From contig NZ_JAUSBV010000005.1 of the NCBI RefSeq assembly GCF_030651915.1, forward strand, positions 868,001 to 932,000: a stretch of 64,000 bases of DNA. The letters are read 5' to 3'. The position numbers and the translations under genes were made by a program. This document shows, one piece after another, positions 8,833-16,456 of this stretch. Every line of letters begins with the position of its first letter. The stretch's first letter is position 1. Under the pieces are notes generated by a model. The model ran no database searches. It saw only the letters and a program-made list of their open reading frames with translations, and had not been told where the DNA came from. This DNA is from Parvibaculum sp. (GTDB lineage Bacteria > Pseudomonadota > Alphaproteobacteria > Parvibaculales > Parvibaculaceae).

Positions 8833-9756
8833 ATGCAGATTTATCTTCCGATCGCCGAGATGCCGGTCAATGTGCTGACCATTCTCGCCATGGGCGGTGC
8901 GGTCGGATTCCTTTCAGGCATGTTCGGCGTCGGCGGCGGCTTCCTGATGACACCGCTGCTGATCTTTCTCGGCATTCCGCCCGCGGTTGCCGTCGGCACG
9001 CAGTCGACGCAGGTTGTCGCCTCGTCGATGACGGGCGCGCTGGCGCATTTCACGCGTAAGTCGATCGACTTCAAGATGGGCGGCATCCTGCTGATCGGCG
9101 GCGTGGCCGGTTCGATCAGCGGCATCTACCTGTTCAGGGTGCTGACGCGGATCGGCCAGATCGACCTCGTCATCTCGCTTGTCTATGTGCTGTTTCTCAG
9201 CGTCATCGGCGCGATGATGATGGTGGAGAGCGTGCGCGCGATCCGCGCGGCACGCGGCGGCGTCATTCCGGCGCGGCGCGGCGGCCATCACAGCTGGATC
9301 CACGGCCTGCCCTTCAAGATGCGGTTTCGCCGCTCGAAACTTTATATCAGCGTCATCCCGCCGATCCTTGTCGGTTTCTTCGTCGGCATGCTGTCGGCGA
9401 TCATGGGTGTCGGCGGCGGCTTCATCATGATCCCGGCGATGATCTATCTGCTGCGGATGCCGACCAATGTCGTGATCGGCACGTCGTTCTTCCAGATTGT
9501 CTTCGTGACCGCGCTGACCGGCGTGATGCATGCCTATACCAATTTCGCCGTCGATATCGTGCTCGGATTCCTGCTGGTGATCGGCGGCGTCATCGGCGCG
9601 CAGTATGGCGTGCGCGCGGCGGAGAAACTTCCCTCCGAGCAGTTGCGCGCCTTGCTGGCGGCGATCCTGTTGCTGATCGGACTCCGACTCGGATTCGATC
9701 TGGTGACGACGCCCGACGATCTCTATTCCGTTGTCGACGTGGCGCCGCACCGATGA
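8833..9756 (+). CDS. TSUP-family (TauE/SafE) membrane transporter
   Basis: The 307-residue protein has about eight hydrophobic segments arranged as two homologous halves, each opening with a glycine-rich motif: GFLSGMFGVGGGFLMTPLL and GMLSAIMGVGGGFIMIPAM. These paired motifs define the TSUP (TauE/SafE) family, which moves sulfite, sulfonates or related sulfur compounds across the inner membrane. The stop codon overlaps the next start by 4 nt (ATGA), so it is translationally coupled to the TIGR02186 gene and in turn to a CcdA-like gene. That context supports handling of a sulfur compound, but the substrate and direction are not visible in the sequence. Confidence 0.92.
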   Translation: MQIYLPIAEMPVNVLTILAMGGAVGFLSGMFGVGGGFLMTPLLIFLGIPPAVAVGTQSTQVVASSMTGALAHFTRKSIDFKMGGILLIGGVAGSISGIYLFRVLTRIGQIDLVISLVYVLFLSVIGAMMMVESVRAIRAARGGVIPARRGGHHSWIHGLPFKMRFRRSKLYISVIPPILVGFFVGMLSAIMGVGGGFIMIPAMIYLLRMPTNVVIGTSFFQIVFVTALTGVMHAYTNFAVDIVLGFLLVIGGVIGAQYGVRAAEKLPSEQLRALLAAILLLIGLRLGFDLVTTPDDLYSVVDVAPHR

Positions 9757-10553
9757 AGACATTTCCGGCATATCGCCTTGCGCTGGCGCTGGCCTTCGTT
9801 GTGCTGGCGGCGGGGACTGTTCGCGCCGACCAACTGGTGACCGATCTTTCCGCACATCAGATTGCCATCCGCTCCAATTTCACCGGCACGGAGATTCTGC
9901 TGTTCGGCGCGGTGGAAGCGCGGACGCCCGGCGCGCGGGCGCTCAACCGCGACATTGTTGTGGTGGTGCAGGGACCGAACGCGCCGGCGATGGTGCGGCG
10001 GAAGGATCGCGTCGGCGGGGTCTGGGTCAATCACGACTCCGTCACCTATCCGGATGTGCCGGGCTACTACGCCGTTGCCAGCACGCGGCCGCTTGAGGTG
10101 ACCGCGCCGCCCGAAACGCTGAGGGCACTGCGCATCGGAATCGAGAATGTCGATATCGGTGTGGCCGAAGCCCGCGCGATCGACGGCACGGCGCAAGCGC
10201 TGATGCCGGAGCAGGAGAACGCTTTCTGGAAGGCGCTGATCCGCAACCGACAGCGCGACCGGCTTTACAGCAATGTGCCGGGCGGCGTGACTTTTCTCGG
10301 ACAAACGCTTTTCCGCGCGACGGTCGACATTCCGGCCAACGTGCCGGTCGGCCTCTACACCGCAAAGGTCTATCTGTTTCAGGACGGCGAAGTGGTCGAC
10401 ACGATTTCGTCGCCGCTCTATATCGACAAGCGCGGCATTGAACGCTTCATCTACCGCGCGGCGCATAGCGATCCGCTTCTTTACGGTTTGCTGGCGGTGC
10501 TCGGTGCGGCCTTTGCCGGCTGGCTTGCTTCGGCCGCGATGAGGCGAACGTAA
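9753..10553 (+). CDS. TIGR02186 / Alph_Pro_TM family membrane-anchored periplasmic protein
   Basis: A 266-residue protein with a cleavable signal (hydrophobic residues 8-22, VRA-D cut), a beta-rich periplasmic domain starting DQLVTDLSAHQIAIRSNFTG, and one C-terminal membrane span (DPLLYGLLAVLGAAFAGWLA). It matches what I know of the alphaproteobacterial TIGR02186/Alph_Pro_TM family, which has no established function but is often found with TSUP transporters. Here it sits between a TSUP transporter (4-nt overlap) and a CcdA-like thiol transporter (1-nt overlap), so it may be a periplasmic accessory of one of them. No cysteines for redox chemistry are visible in its periplasmic part. Confidence 0.85.
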   Translation: MKTFPAYRLALALAFVVLAAGTVRADQLVTDLSAHQIAIRSNFTGTEILLFGAVEARTPGARALNRDIVVVVQGPNAPAMVRRKDRVGGVWVNHDSVTYPDVPGYYAVASTRPLEVTAPPETLRALRIGIENVDIGVAEARAIDGTAQALMPEQENAFWKALIRNRQRDRLYSNVPGGVTFLGQTLFRATVDIPANVPVGLYTAKVYLFQDGEVVDTISSPLYIDKRGIERFIYRAAHSDPLLYGLLAVLGAAFAGWLASAAMRRT

Positions 10554-11323
10554 TGGAGATCAGCTATCTCGCGGCCGCCGCCGGCGGCCTCATCAGTTTT
10601 CTGTCACCTTGCGTGCTGCCGCTGGTGCCGGCCTATCTCTGCTTCATCGCGGGGACTTCGCTCGAAGAGCTGACGCGCGAGGACGAACACGGGAAGCCGC
10701 TGGCTTCGGAAGGGCTGACGCTGCGCGTGGCGCTGGGCGCCGCCGGTTTCGTGCTCGGCTTCACGACTATTTTCGTCGCGCTGGGCGCCAGCGCCTCGGC
10801 GATCAATCCCTTCATCATGGCGAACAAGATCCTGCTGTCGCAAATCGCCGGCGCCGTCATTGTCGTTTTCGGCCTGCATTATATGGGTCTTTTTCGCATC
10901 GCGTTGCTCAACCGCGACACGCGATTTCATCTGCCCGGCAATGGCGATGTGGCGCGCAATCCGTTCATGCAGTTCGGAAGTCCTTATCTGCTGGGGCTTG
11001 CCTTCGCCTTCGGATGGACGCCCTGCATCGGCCCGATCCTCGCGACGATCCTGACGATCGCGGCGGCGCAGGAAAATCTGCAGGCCGGCGTGACGCTGCT
11101 GACCTTCTATTCGCTGGGGCTTGGCCTGCCGTTTATCGCGGCGGCATTTGCCGTACGCGGATTTTTGTCGTTTGCCGCCAGCTTCCGGCGCCATATGCGC
11201 AAGGTCGAAGTCGTCGCCGGATTGCTGCTGGCGGCGACCGGAACGCTGATGATCATGGGCTCTTTCGAACGCATCGCGATCTTCCTGCTGGAGACATTTC
11301 CGGTGCTGGCGACGTTCGGATAG
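10553..11323 (+). CDS. ccdA: CcdA-type transmembrane thiol/disulfide transporter
   Basis: The 256-residue membrane protein has about six spans and the two cysteines that carry electrons in CcdA proteins: C20 in FLSPCVLPLVPAY and C158 in GWTPCIGPIL. CcdA passes reducing equivalents from cytoplasmic thioredoxin to periplasmic thiol proteins, for cytochrome c assembly or, in SoxV-type relatives, thiosulfate oxidation. The start ATG overlaps the stop of the preceding gene (TAATG), so it belongs to the TSUP/TIGR02186 operon. No thioredoxin-like acceptor gene is adjacent, so the downstream partner is unknown. Confidence 0.92.
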   Translation: MEISYLAAAAGGLISFLSPCVLPLVPAYLCFIAGTSLEELTREDEHGKPLASEGLTLRVALGAAGFVLGFTTIFVALGASASAINPFIMANKILLSQIAGAVIVVFGLHYMGLFRIALLNRDTRFHLPGNGDVARNPFMQFGSPYLLGLAFAFGWTPCIGPILATILTIAAAQENLQAGVTLLTFYSLGLGLPFIAAAFAVRGFLSFAASFRRHMRKVEVVAGLLLAATGTLMIMGSFERIAIFLLETFPVLATFG

Positions 11324-11340
11324 GGCTGCGGACCCCCCCT

Positions 11341-11373
11341 CTGTCACAAAACTGTCAAAAAACTGTCACAAAT
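11341..11373 (+). promoter_or_regulatory. PhoB-box-like triple 11-bp direct repeat
   Basis: CTGTCA occurs at 11341, 11352 and 11363, exactly 11 bp apart, each followed by A-rich sequence (CTGTCACAAAA, CTGTCAAAAAA, CTGTCACAAAT). A PhoB box is two 7-bp CTGTCAT-like repeats 11 bp apart, so this is a one-and-a-half site reading rightward. It starts 17 nt after the ccdA stop and no protein gene follows on the same strand, so what it controls is unclear. Confidence 0.5.
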
Positions 11374-11420
11374 GCGATTCGGGGCGGCCAAAGCCGGGGA
11401 TAAAGCGGGGATAACAAAAA

Positions 11421-11467
11421 CTTGTCCCCGGGTTTATCCCTCAAATTGAGGGACAAGTGCCGTTTTT
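11421..11467 (+). other. Nested hairpins and T-run between ccdA and pdeM
   Basis: CTTGTCCC (11421-11428) can pair with GGGACAAG (11450-11457), and inside it TCCCTCAA and TTGAGGGA form a tight 8-bp palindrome with a one-base centre (11437-11453). TTTTT follows at 11463-11467. It could end transcripts of the ccdA operon, terminate leftward read-through from pdeM, or be the 3' end of a short RNA transcribed from the CTGTCA repeats. The hairpin-to-T spacing is too long for a standard terminator. Confidence 0.35.
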
Positions 11468-11482
11468 CGATCTGTCTACGGA

Positions 11483-12193
11483 TCAATCGCCTTCGAGACG
11501 GCGGGCGGCGACAGGGACGACGGTGCGTCCGCCCATCATCCAGGCATGGAAATCGAGACCCGGAAAGAGGCCGTCCCAGGCACGGTCGAGGACGTTGAGG
11601 CCGCCGGCATAGGCGCCGAAGGCCGGCAGGACCATGCGTGTGCCGTCCGAGGCGTAGCAGCGGCGGCGCAGGCGGCGGCCGCGCACGCGCACCGCGGCGC
11701 AGGGGTGGAGATGGCCGGCGATCTCGCCGGTCGCCGGCGCAGGGCGCGGCTCATGACGGAAGGTCAGCGGACCGAGATCGAGCTCGGCGACGATCGTGCC
11801 GCCGAATTGCGGCGGCGGCGCCGGATCGTGATTGCCCGAAATCCAGATCCAGTCGCGGCCGCGCATCAGGCGCGCGAGATGCGCGGCGTCTTCGGGCGCC
11901 ATGCGGCTGTCGGCGCTTGCGTCGTGGAAGCTGTCGCCGAGCGCGACGACCATGCGCGGACGGAAACGGGCGATCAGGTTTTCGAGGCGGGCGAGCGTGG
12001 CGCGGGTGTCCCAGGGCGGCAGCGCGATGCCTCGCGCGGCATAGGCGGAACCTTTTTCGAGATGGAGATCGGCGACGACCAGCAGACGCTCGGCTGGCCA
12101 CCATGCAGCGCCTTCGGGCGTCAGGTCGAAGGCGACGCCGCAAACGGCGAGTGCGGGCTGCGTTTCGAGATGGATGTCTTTTACTTCGTACAT
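11483..12193 (-). CDS. pdeM: PdeM-type metallophosphoesterase (ligase-associated DNA damage response endonuclease)
   Basis: The 236-residue product carries calcineurin-type phosphoesterase motifs in order: VADLHLEKG (D-x-H), ALGDSFHD (G-D), WISGNHDP (G-N-H-D) and GEIAGHLHPCA (G-H-x-H), which bind two metal ions. This set is typical of PdeM, found beside Lhr-type helicases and ATP-dependent ligases in alphaproteobacteria and proposed to process DNA ends. I start at MYEVKDIHLE: the longer frame to 12292 would read through a dispersed palindromic repeat (giving SVTPAQAGAHG, a typical repeat-derived peptide). It lies downstream of the helicase gene on the same strand; no ligase or Exo gene is in the window. 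Confidence 0.88.
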   Translation of the reverse strand: MYEVKDIHLETQPALAVCGVAFDLTPEGAAWWPAERLLVVADLHLEKGSAYAARGIALPPWDTRATLARLENLIARFRPRMVVALGDSFHDASADSRMAPEDAAHLARLMRGRDWIWISGNHDPAPPPQFGGTIVAELDLGPLTFRHEPRPAPATGEIAGHLHPCAAVRVRGRRLRRRCYASDGTRMVLPAFGAYAGGLNVLDRAWDGLFPGLDFHAWMMGGRTVVPVAARRLEGD

Positions 12194-12227
12194 CTGCCGA
12201 TCAAATTCCGACGGCCTGCGTGTGCCG

Positions 12228-12262
12228 CGAGGCCCATGGGCCCCGGCTTGCGCCGGGGTGAC
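12228..12262. repeat. Dispersed GC-rich palindromic repeat
   Basis: CCCCGGC and GCCGGGG (12241-12258) form a perfect 7-bp stem around TTGC, inside a longer GGCCCATGGGCC-flanked unit followed by GTGAC. Read as protein it gives the VTPAQAGAHG signature of a repeat widespread between genes of proteobacteria. It lies between the helicase stop and the pdeM start and would form a hairpin in their joint transcript. Confidence 0.65.
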
Positions 12263-12288
12263 ACTTTTATATGAGGAAAGGCTGTGCC

Positions 12289-14832
12289 TCAAACCAGCCT
12301 TGTCGCTTCCTCGATCAGCTTGTCGGCCGCTTCGGAGAGTAGCGCTTCGCTGGCCTCGCCGTCGACCTGGACCTTGCCGATGTCGAGAAGGACGGGGACG
12401 GCCAGCGGCGAGACGCGGTCGAGGCGTTTCAGGACGATGCGGCCCTTGATGCGTTTCAGCATGGCGGCGACGCGGCCGACATCGAGCAGGCCCGTGGCGG
12501 CGTCAATATAAGTGGCGCGCAACAGGATGTGATCGGGCTCGTGCTCGCGCAGCACATTGTAGATGAGGTCCGACGAGAAAGTGACCTGGCGGCCCGACTT
12601 CTCATGGCCCGGATAGCGGCGCTCGATCAGGCCGGCGATGATGGCGCAATCGCGGAAGGTGCGCTTCAAGAGGCTCGACTCAGCGAGCCAGGCATCGAGA
12701 TCGTCCCCCAGCATGTCTTCAGCGAACAATTCGCCCAAGGGCAGTTCGTGACGCTCATGCATCAGGCCCGGATCGCGCAGGCACCAGATCGCCAGCGAAT
12801 ATTCCGAGGCGACGAAGCCCATGGGCCGGGCGCCGGCGCGGTCGAGGCGGCGGGTCAGCAGCATGCCGAGCGTCTGATGCGCGAGGCGGCCCTCGAAGGG
12901 GTAGCAGACGAGATAGAACTTGTCGCCGCGCGGAAAGCACTCGACCAGCAGATTGTCTTCGCCGGGGAGCAGCGAGCGCCAGCTCTGCATTTCGAGCCAT
13001 TCGCGGACCTGCGGCGGCAGGTGCACCCATTCCGCCTTGTGGGCCAGCATGCGGCGAACGCGGGAGGCGAGATAAGTCGAGAGCGGAAACTTGCCGCCGT
13101 AATAGGAGGGGATCATCGGCTCGCCGGATTGCGACTTGGTGACGAGAGCCTCGGTTTCGGCGAGGCCTTCGAAGCGCAATATGTGGCCGGCAAAGAGGAA
13201 GGTGTCGCCGGGCGAAAGCTGGTCGATGAAATATTCCTCGATCTCGCCGAGATAACGGCCGCCCATGCCGCCGACGGGGCGGCGCCCTCCCCGCTTTATC
13301 ATCCGAACCTTCAGCATCGGCGCCTCGACGATGGTGCCGACATTCATGCGGTATTGCTGGACGACCGAGGGCGAGGCGGCGCGCAGGCGCATGTCGCCTT
13401 CGAGCTTCGCGTTGGGACGCAGGCGGGCGAAGCGGTCATAGGTTTTCAGCGCATAGCCGCCGGTGGCGACGAAATCGACCAGCTTGTCGAAGTCGCCGCG
13501 CGTCAATGCGCGATAGGGCGCGGCGGAGCAGACCTCCGCAAAGAGACCGTCGGGATCGAAAGGCTGCGAACAGGCGCAACCGAGAATGTGCTGCGCCAAC
13601 ACGTCGAGCGCGCCCTCTCGCGCAACCATGCCGTCCTGCGCGCCTTCGAGCGCGGCGGCGCGGGCGGCCTCGCATTCGAGCACTTCGAAACGGTTGGCCG
13701 GGACCAGCAGCGCACGCGAGGGCTCGTCGAGGCGGTGATTGGCGCGGCCGATGCGCTGCAGCAAGCGGCTGGCGCCTTTCGGGGCGCCCATGTTGACCAC
13801 CAGATCGACCTCGCCCCAGTCGATGCCGAGATCGAGGGTCGAGGTGCAGACGACGGCGCGCAAGCTCCCCGCCGACATGGCAGCCTCGACCTTGCGGCGG
13901 GCTTCGGCGGCGAGCGAGCCGTGATGGAGCGCGATGGGGAGCGCGTCGTCGTTCAATCGCCAGAGTTCCTGAAAGACGAATTCGGCCTGTGAGCGCGTGT
14001 TGACGAAGACCAGCACGATGCGGTTTTGCCGGATCGCTTCATAGACGGCAGGCAGCGCATGGCGCGCCGAGTGACCCGACCAGGGGATGCGCGCCTCGCC
14101 GCCTTCCTCGTCGGGAAGGCCGGTGGCGACAATGCTGATCTCCGGCAGGGCGCCGGGCGGTGCGACGACGATCTCGGCGAGGCTTTCACCTTCGAGCGGC
14201 TGCGGCATCAGGTAGCGGCGCAGCGCCTCGGGCTCGGCAACGGTGGCCGAGAGGCCGACGCGGCGGGCGGCAGGTGCCAGGCGGGCGAGGCGCGCCAAGC
14301 CCAGCGACAGGAGATCGCCGCGCTTCGAATTGGCCAGCGCGTGCAGTTCGTCGAGGACGATGCAGGCAAGCGAGGCGAAGAATTTCGGTGCGTCGGGATA
14401 AGACAGGAGCAGCGCCAGTTGCTCGGGCGTCGTCATCAGGATCGAGGGCGGGGTGTGGCGCTGGCGCAGGCGGCGGTTCTGCGGCGTGTCGCCGGTGCGG
14501 GTTTCGATGGCGATGTCGAGGCCCATTTCGGCGAGCGGGATTTCGAGGTTGCGCTTGACGTCGACGGCGAGCGCCTTCAGCGGCGAGATATAGAGCGTGT
14601 GAAGCGCGGGCGCGGGCGGCGGATTTTCGACGAGATCGACGAGGCTCGGCAGGAAGCCCGCCAGCGTCTTGCCGGCGCCGGTGGGCGCGATCAGCAGCGC
14701 CGATTTTTGCGCGCGGGCAAGATCGAGCAGCGCCAGCTGATGGGCGCGCGGCCGCCAGCCACGGGCGGCGAACCAGCGGGCGAAGGCGGGCGGCAGCGCG
14801 GCGGGCGCTTGCACGGGGAGCGGGGCAGTCAT
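12289..14832 (-). CDS. Ligase-associated DNA damage response DEXH-box helicase (Lhr-like)
   Basis: An 847-residue superfamily 2 helicase. Motif I is APTGAGKT (49-56), motif II DELH (161-164), motif III LSATV (194-198), and motif VI lies in LLQRIGRANHR; the C-terminal half contains the winged helix and Lhr-core domain. The family is recognised in alpha- and other proteobacteria as part of a repair cassette with PdeM, an exonuclease-like metallo-beta-lactamase protein and an ATP-dependent ligase. Only pdeM accompanies it here. The protein is expected to translocate 3' to 5' on single-stranded DNA. Its 5' end borders a low-GC accessory island, so its promoter lies at that boundary. Confidence 0.92.
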   Translation of the reverse strand: MTAPLPVQAPAALPPAFARWFAARGWRPRAHQLALLDLARAQKSALLIAPTGAGKTLAGFLPSLVDLVENPPPAPALHTLYISPLKALAVDVKRNLEIPLAEMGLDIAIETRTGDTPQNRRLRQRHTPPSILMTTPEQLALLLSYPDAPKFFASLACIVLDELHALANSKRGDLLSLGLARLARLAPAARRVGLSATVAEPEALRRYLMPQPLEGESLAEIVVAPPGALPEISIVATGLPDEEGGEARIPWSGHSARHALPAVYEAIRQNRIVLVFVNTRSQAEFVFQELWRLNDDALPIALHHGSLAAEARRKVEAAMSAGSLRAVVCTSTLDLGIDWGEVDLVVNMGAPKGASRLLQRIGRANHRLDEPSRALLVPANRFEVLECEAARAAALEGAQDGMVAREGALDVLAQHILGCACSQPFDPDGLFAEVCSAAPYRALTRGDFDKLVDFVATGGYALKTYDRFARLRPNAKLEGDMRLRAASPSVVQQYRMNVGTIVEAPMLKVRMIKRGGRRPVGGMGGRYLGEIEEYFIDQLSPGDTFLFAGHILRFEGLAETEALVTKSQSGEPMIPSYYGGKFPLSTYLASRVRRMLAHKAEWVHLPPQVREWLEMQSWRSLLPGEDNLLVECFPRGDKFYLVCYPFEGRLAHQTLGMLLTRRLDRAGARPMGFVASEYSLAIWCLRDPGLMHERHELPLGELFAEDMLGDDLDAWLAESSLLKRTFRDCAIIAGLIERRYPGHEKSGRQVTFSSDLIYNVLREHEPDHILLRATYIDAATGLLDVGRVAAMLKRIKGRIVLKRLDRVSPLAVPVLLDIGKVQVDGEASEALLSEAADKLIEEATRLV

Positions 14833-15058
14833 GACGGGAGGTTAGCAGGTTGCGGCGCGGCGGAAAGGCGGAGCGTAGCGCGCCAAGTACGCGCGCCCCG
14901 CATTTTTTCGCACCACGGAGGATATCCCCAATTGCCGGTACCGTTCCAACCTGGACACTCGACAAGGGAAAATAGGACTGCCCACAGAGCAAATAGAGGC
15001 TTGTGATTCCGCCGTTGAGTGAGTCAAGCTGAAGACTTGACAGGGTACGGAGAAAAAA
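14833..15058. other. Left boundary of the accessory island, no gene
   Basis: Base composition turns clearly less GC-rich from about 14,900 rightward. The stretch holds an imperfect hairpin GTCAAG/CTTGAC (15023-15041) just before the ribosome site CGGAGA of the next gene. I found no tRNA, target-site duplication or copy of the TTAGGACA repeats of the right boundary, so the exact junction is not defined. Confidence 0.4.
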
Positions 15059-15352
15059 ATGGCTCAAGAGGACAAGTTTGCTAAGGGGGTAATGCGTATT
15101 GCTGCAACCCAACAAAATGGCATATGCACCTTTAAGCGCGCTTACGCCGAAATGTCCAACTATGTAAGTCTCTCTGCGGGCAATCTTGCTCTCTCAACGA
15201 CTCGCCCGGGCGAGCCGATGTGGCATCAGATCGTGCGCAATATTAAGTCTCACGACTCTTCTTATACGAACTTCATCGCGGCGGGGCTTCTCGTTCATAT
15301 TCCTAGAGTGGGCTACAGGATCACCGATAAGGGACGCCGATCCTTGACGTGA
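15059..15352 (+). CDS. Small winged-helix-like protein (Mrr-N-like), island gene
   Basis: The 97-residue product has the pattern of an N-terminal winged helix of the Mrr restriction family: MRIAATQQNGICTFKRAYAE, then WHQIVRNIKSH, and a C-terminal wing FIAAGLLVHIPRVGYRITDKG. In Mrr-type proteins this module precedes a nuclease domain; here it stands alone. CGGAGA lies about 8 nt before the ATG. It converges with the adenine methyltransferase gene 5 nt away, which raises the possibility of a DNA recognition or control role for modification, but no function can be assigned. Its codon use is less GC-biased than the flanking chromosome. Confidence 0.65.
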   Translation: MAQEDKFAKGVMRIAATQQNGICTFKRAYAEMSNYVSLSAGNLALSTTRPGEPMWHQIVRNIKSHDSSYTNFIAAGLLVHIPRVGYRITDKGRRSLT

Positions 15353-15357
15353 GGCGT

Positions 15358-15954
15358 CTAAGTGTACTGCTTTTTGTAGCCGGGCTTGAACCACTTCAGT
15401 TCTGTGCCACTTGTCGCGTCTTTGTCCCAAACAAACCACGCATAAGCTGTGGTGCCGGAGCCGCCTTGGGTTGCGCCCTTCATATAGAAGGTGATGCGCT
15501 CACTGAAAACCCAAACGCGCGACGGCGGCATCTGAGAGAAGATTGTATTGGCGCGGTTTGCGCCTTCAAGAAAGGCGAGTCTCAACAAAAGCGCAAACTT
15601 GCGGTTGGCAAGATTGAGTCCGTTTGCCAAGAACCCCTCGGCGCAATTGTACGGCGGGTTGGTGACGATATTGTCGGTGACGCGACGAGCCTTTAGAAAG
15701 TCGTGCCCGGCCTCACCAAACCCGCGATCGAACAAGTCCGTGCTGTGCACGTTGCACCCGGTCTCTTCAAGGACAAGAGACATCGCGCCGTCGCCACATG
15801 CAGGCTCCCAAATTTCGCCGACGAATTTCTCGTTGTCGATAAGGGCGTGAGTTGCCCAACGAGGGGTGGGAAAAAAGTCTGGACCGCCAAGATCAGCGTT
15901 TCGCTTGATCGTCGGTTTGAAGCCGCCATTTAGATTGTATGTCAGGTCAGTCAT
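15358..15954 (-). CDS. Orphan N6-adenine DNA methyltransferase, phage type
   Basis: A compact 198-residue protein with the two key motifs of adenine methyltransferases: EPACGDGAM (about 50-58, AdoMet-binding motif I) and TNPPYNCAEG (about 98-107, catalytic motif IV of the N/D-PPY type). The order I then IV and the lack of a separate target-recognition domain resemble methylases carried by phages and plasmids. There is no restriction endonuclease gene beside it. GGGGGAA precedes the ATG. A perfect CtrA box lies about 47 nt upstream, so it may be cell-cycle controlled like ccrM. The target sequence is not predictable from the sequence. Confidence 0.8.
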   Translation of the reverse strand: MTDLTYNLNGGFKPTIKRNADLGGPDFFPTPRWATHALIDNEKFVGEIWEPACGDGAMSLVLEETGCNVHSTDLFDRGFGEAGHDFLKARRVTDNIVTNPPYNCAEGFLANGLNLANRKFALLLRLAFLEGANRANTIFSQMPPSRVWVFSERITFYMKGATQGGSGTTAYAWFVWDKDATSGTELKWFKPGYKKQYT

Positions 15955-16000
15955 GGCTGTTTCCCCCGGTTGCTCTGCATAAGTTAGCAGGTGTGTCGGG

Positions 16001-16015
16001 TTAACGGCTGGTTAA
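16001..16015 (-). promoter_or_regulatory. Perfect CtrA box ahead of the adenine methyltransferase gene
   Basis: TTAACGGCTGGTTAA is an exact match to the CtrA consensus TTAA-N7-TTAA. It lies 46-61 nt before the methyltransferase ATG. On the leftward strand, GCTAACTT follows 11 nt after the box, resembling the Caulobacter-type -10 (GCTANAWC), so the box would overlap the -35 region as in CtrA-activated promoters. The match is seen directly; control by CtrA is inferred. Confidence 0.55.
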
Positions 16016-16027
16016 CGGACCGGCGCA

Positions 16028-16048
16028 GGTGAGTCATTTTGACTCACC
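16028..16048. terminator. Perfect 9-bp hairpin
   Basis: GGTGAGTCA-TTT-TGACTCACC is a perfect 9-bp stem with a 3-nt loop, without a T-run on either side. It separates the transposase remnant from the methyltransferase promoter and could stop leftward read-through, or be an operator. Confidence 0.4.
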
Positions 16049-16056
16049 CTTCCCGC

Positions 16057-16299
16057 TTAGTCGCGTCCCCCGTCGATTACGCCGAACCGCCCAACGCGAC
16101 GCATAGGGACGATTTCCTCTGGCGCAAGTGCCGCGTCCACAAGCTCCCCAATCGCCTAAATATGATCGGTGACGCCAAGTGCCGTGGCCAGGGACAGGCG
16201 GTGAACGCCGGTCAGGTACTCAGTCGCGCGGATGCTGACACCCTCAGCAAGAGCGGAAACGATGTCAGTTTGCTTGTCGCGGGGAAGAACGCTTGCCAT
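16057..16299 (-). pseudogene. IS1-family transposase remnant, internally deleted, with a stop codon
   Basis: The leftward frame begins MASVLPRDKQTDIVSALAEG and continues SIRATEYLTGVHR, the helix-turn-helix N-terminus of IS1-type transposases of Rhizobiales. It then jumps straight to SLATALGVTDHI, a stop (TAG at 16158-16156, where relatives have Trp), and an in-frame tail ending in FGVIDGGRD, which is how such transposases end. So the catalytic middle is missing and both termini are joined in frame over 81 codons. This is recognition from memory of the family. It marks past mobile-element activity in the island. Confidence 0.6.
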
Positions 16300-16456
16300 G
16301 GGGCCAGTCCATAGGTTGACGGCGGGCTTTGAGCGGGTCTGGAAAGATTCAGACTTTTCCCCTATATTACAGGGAGCGGTCAGAAACTCGGGGGCCAGTC
16401 CCGGGTGGATGATCGGGGCCGCGCTGTTTCCAGCAGCACGGCCCCTTCGATTCGGG

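Noticed and set aside
12194-12292. N-terminal extension of PdeM
   Set aside because: The added residues come from a dispersed palindromic repeat, not from the enzyme family.
12529-13992. 487-codon rightward frame opposite the Lhr-type helicase
   Set aside because: Reverse complement of conserved helicase motifs; composition typical of a shadow frame.
14941-14980. GGACACT and TAGGAC near the left island boundary as partner of the right-edge repeats
   Set aside because: They are in the same, not inverted, orientation and only 6-7 bases match, so coincidence is likely.
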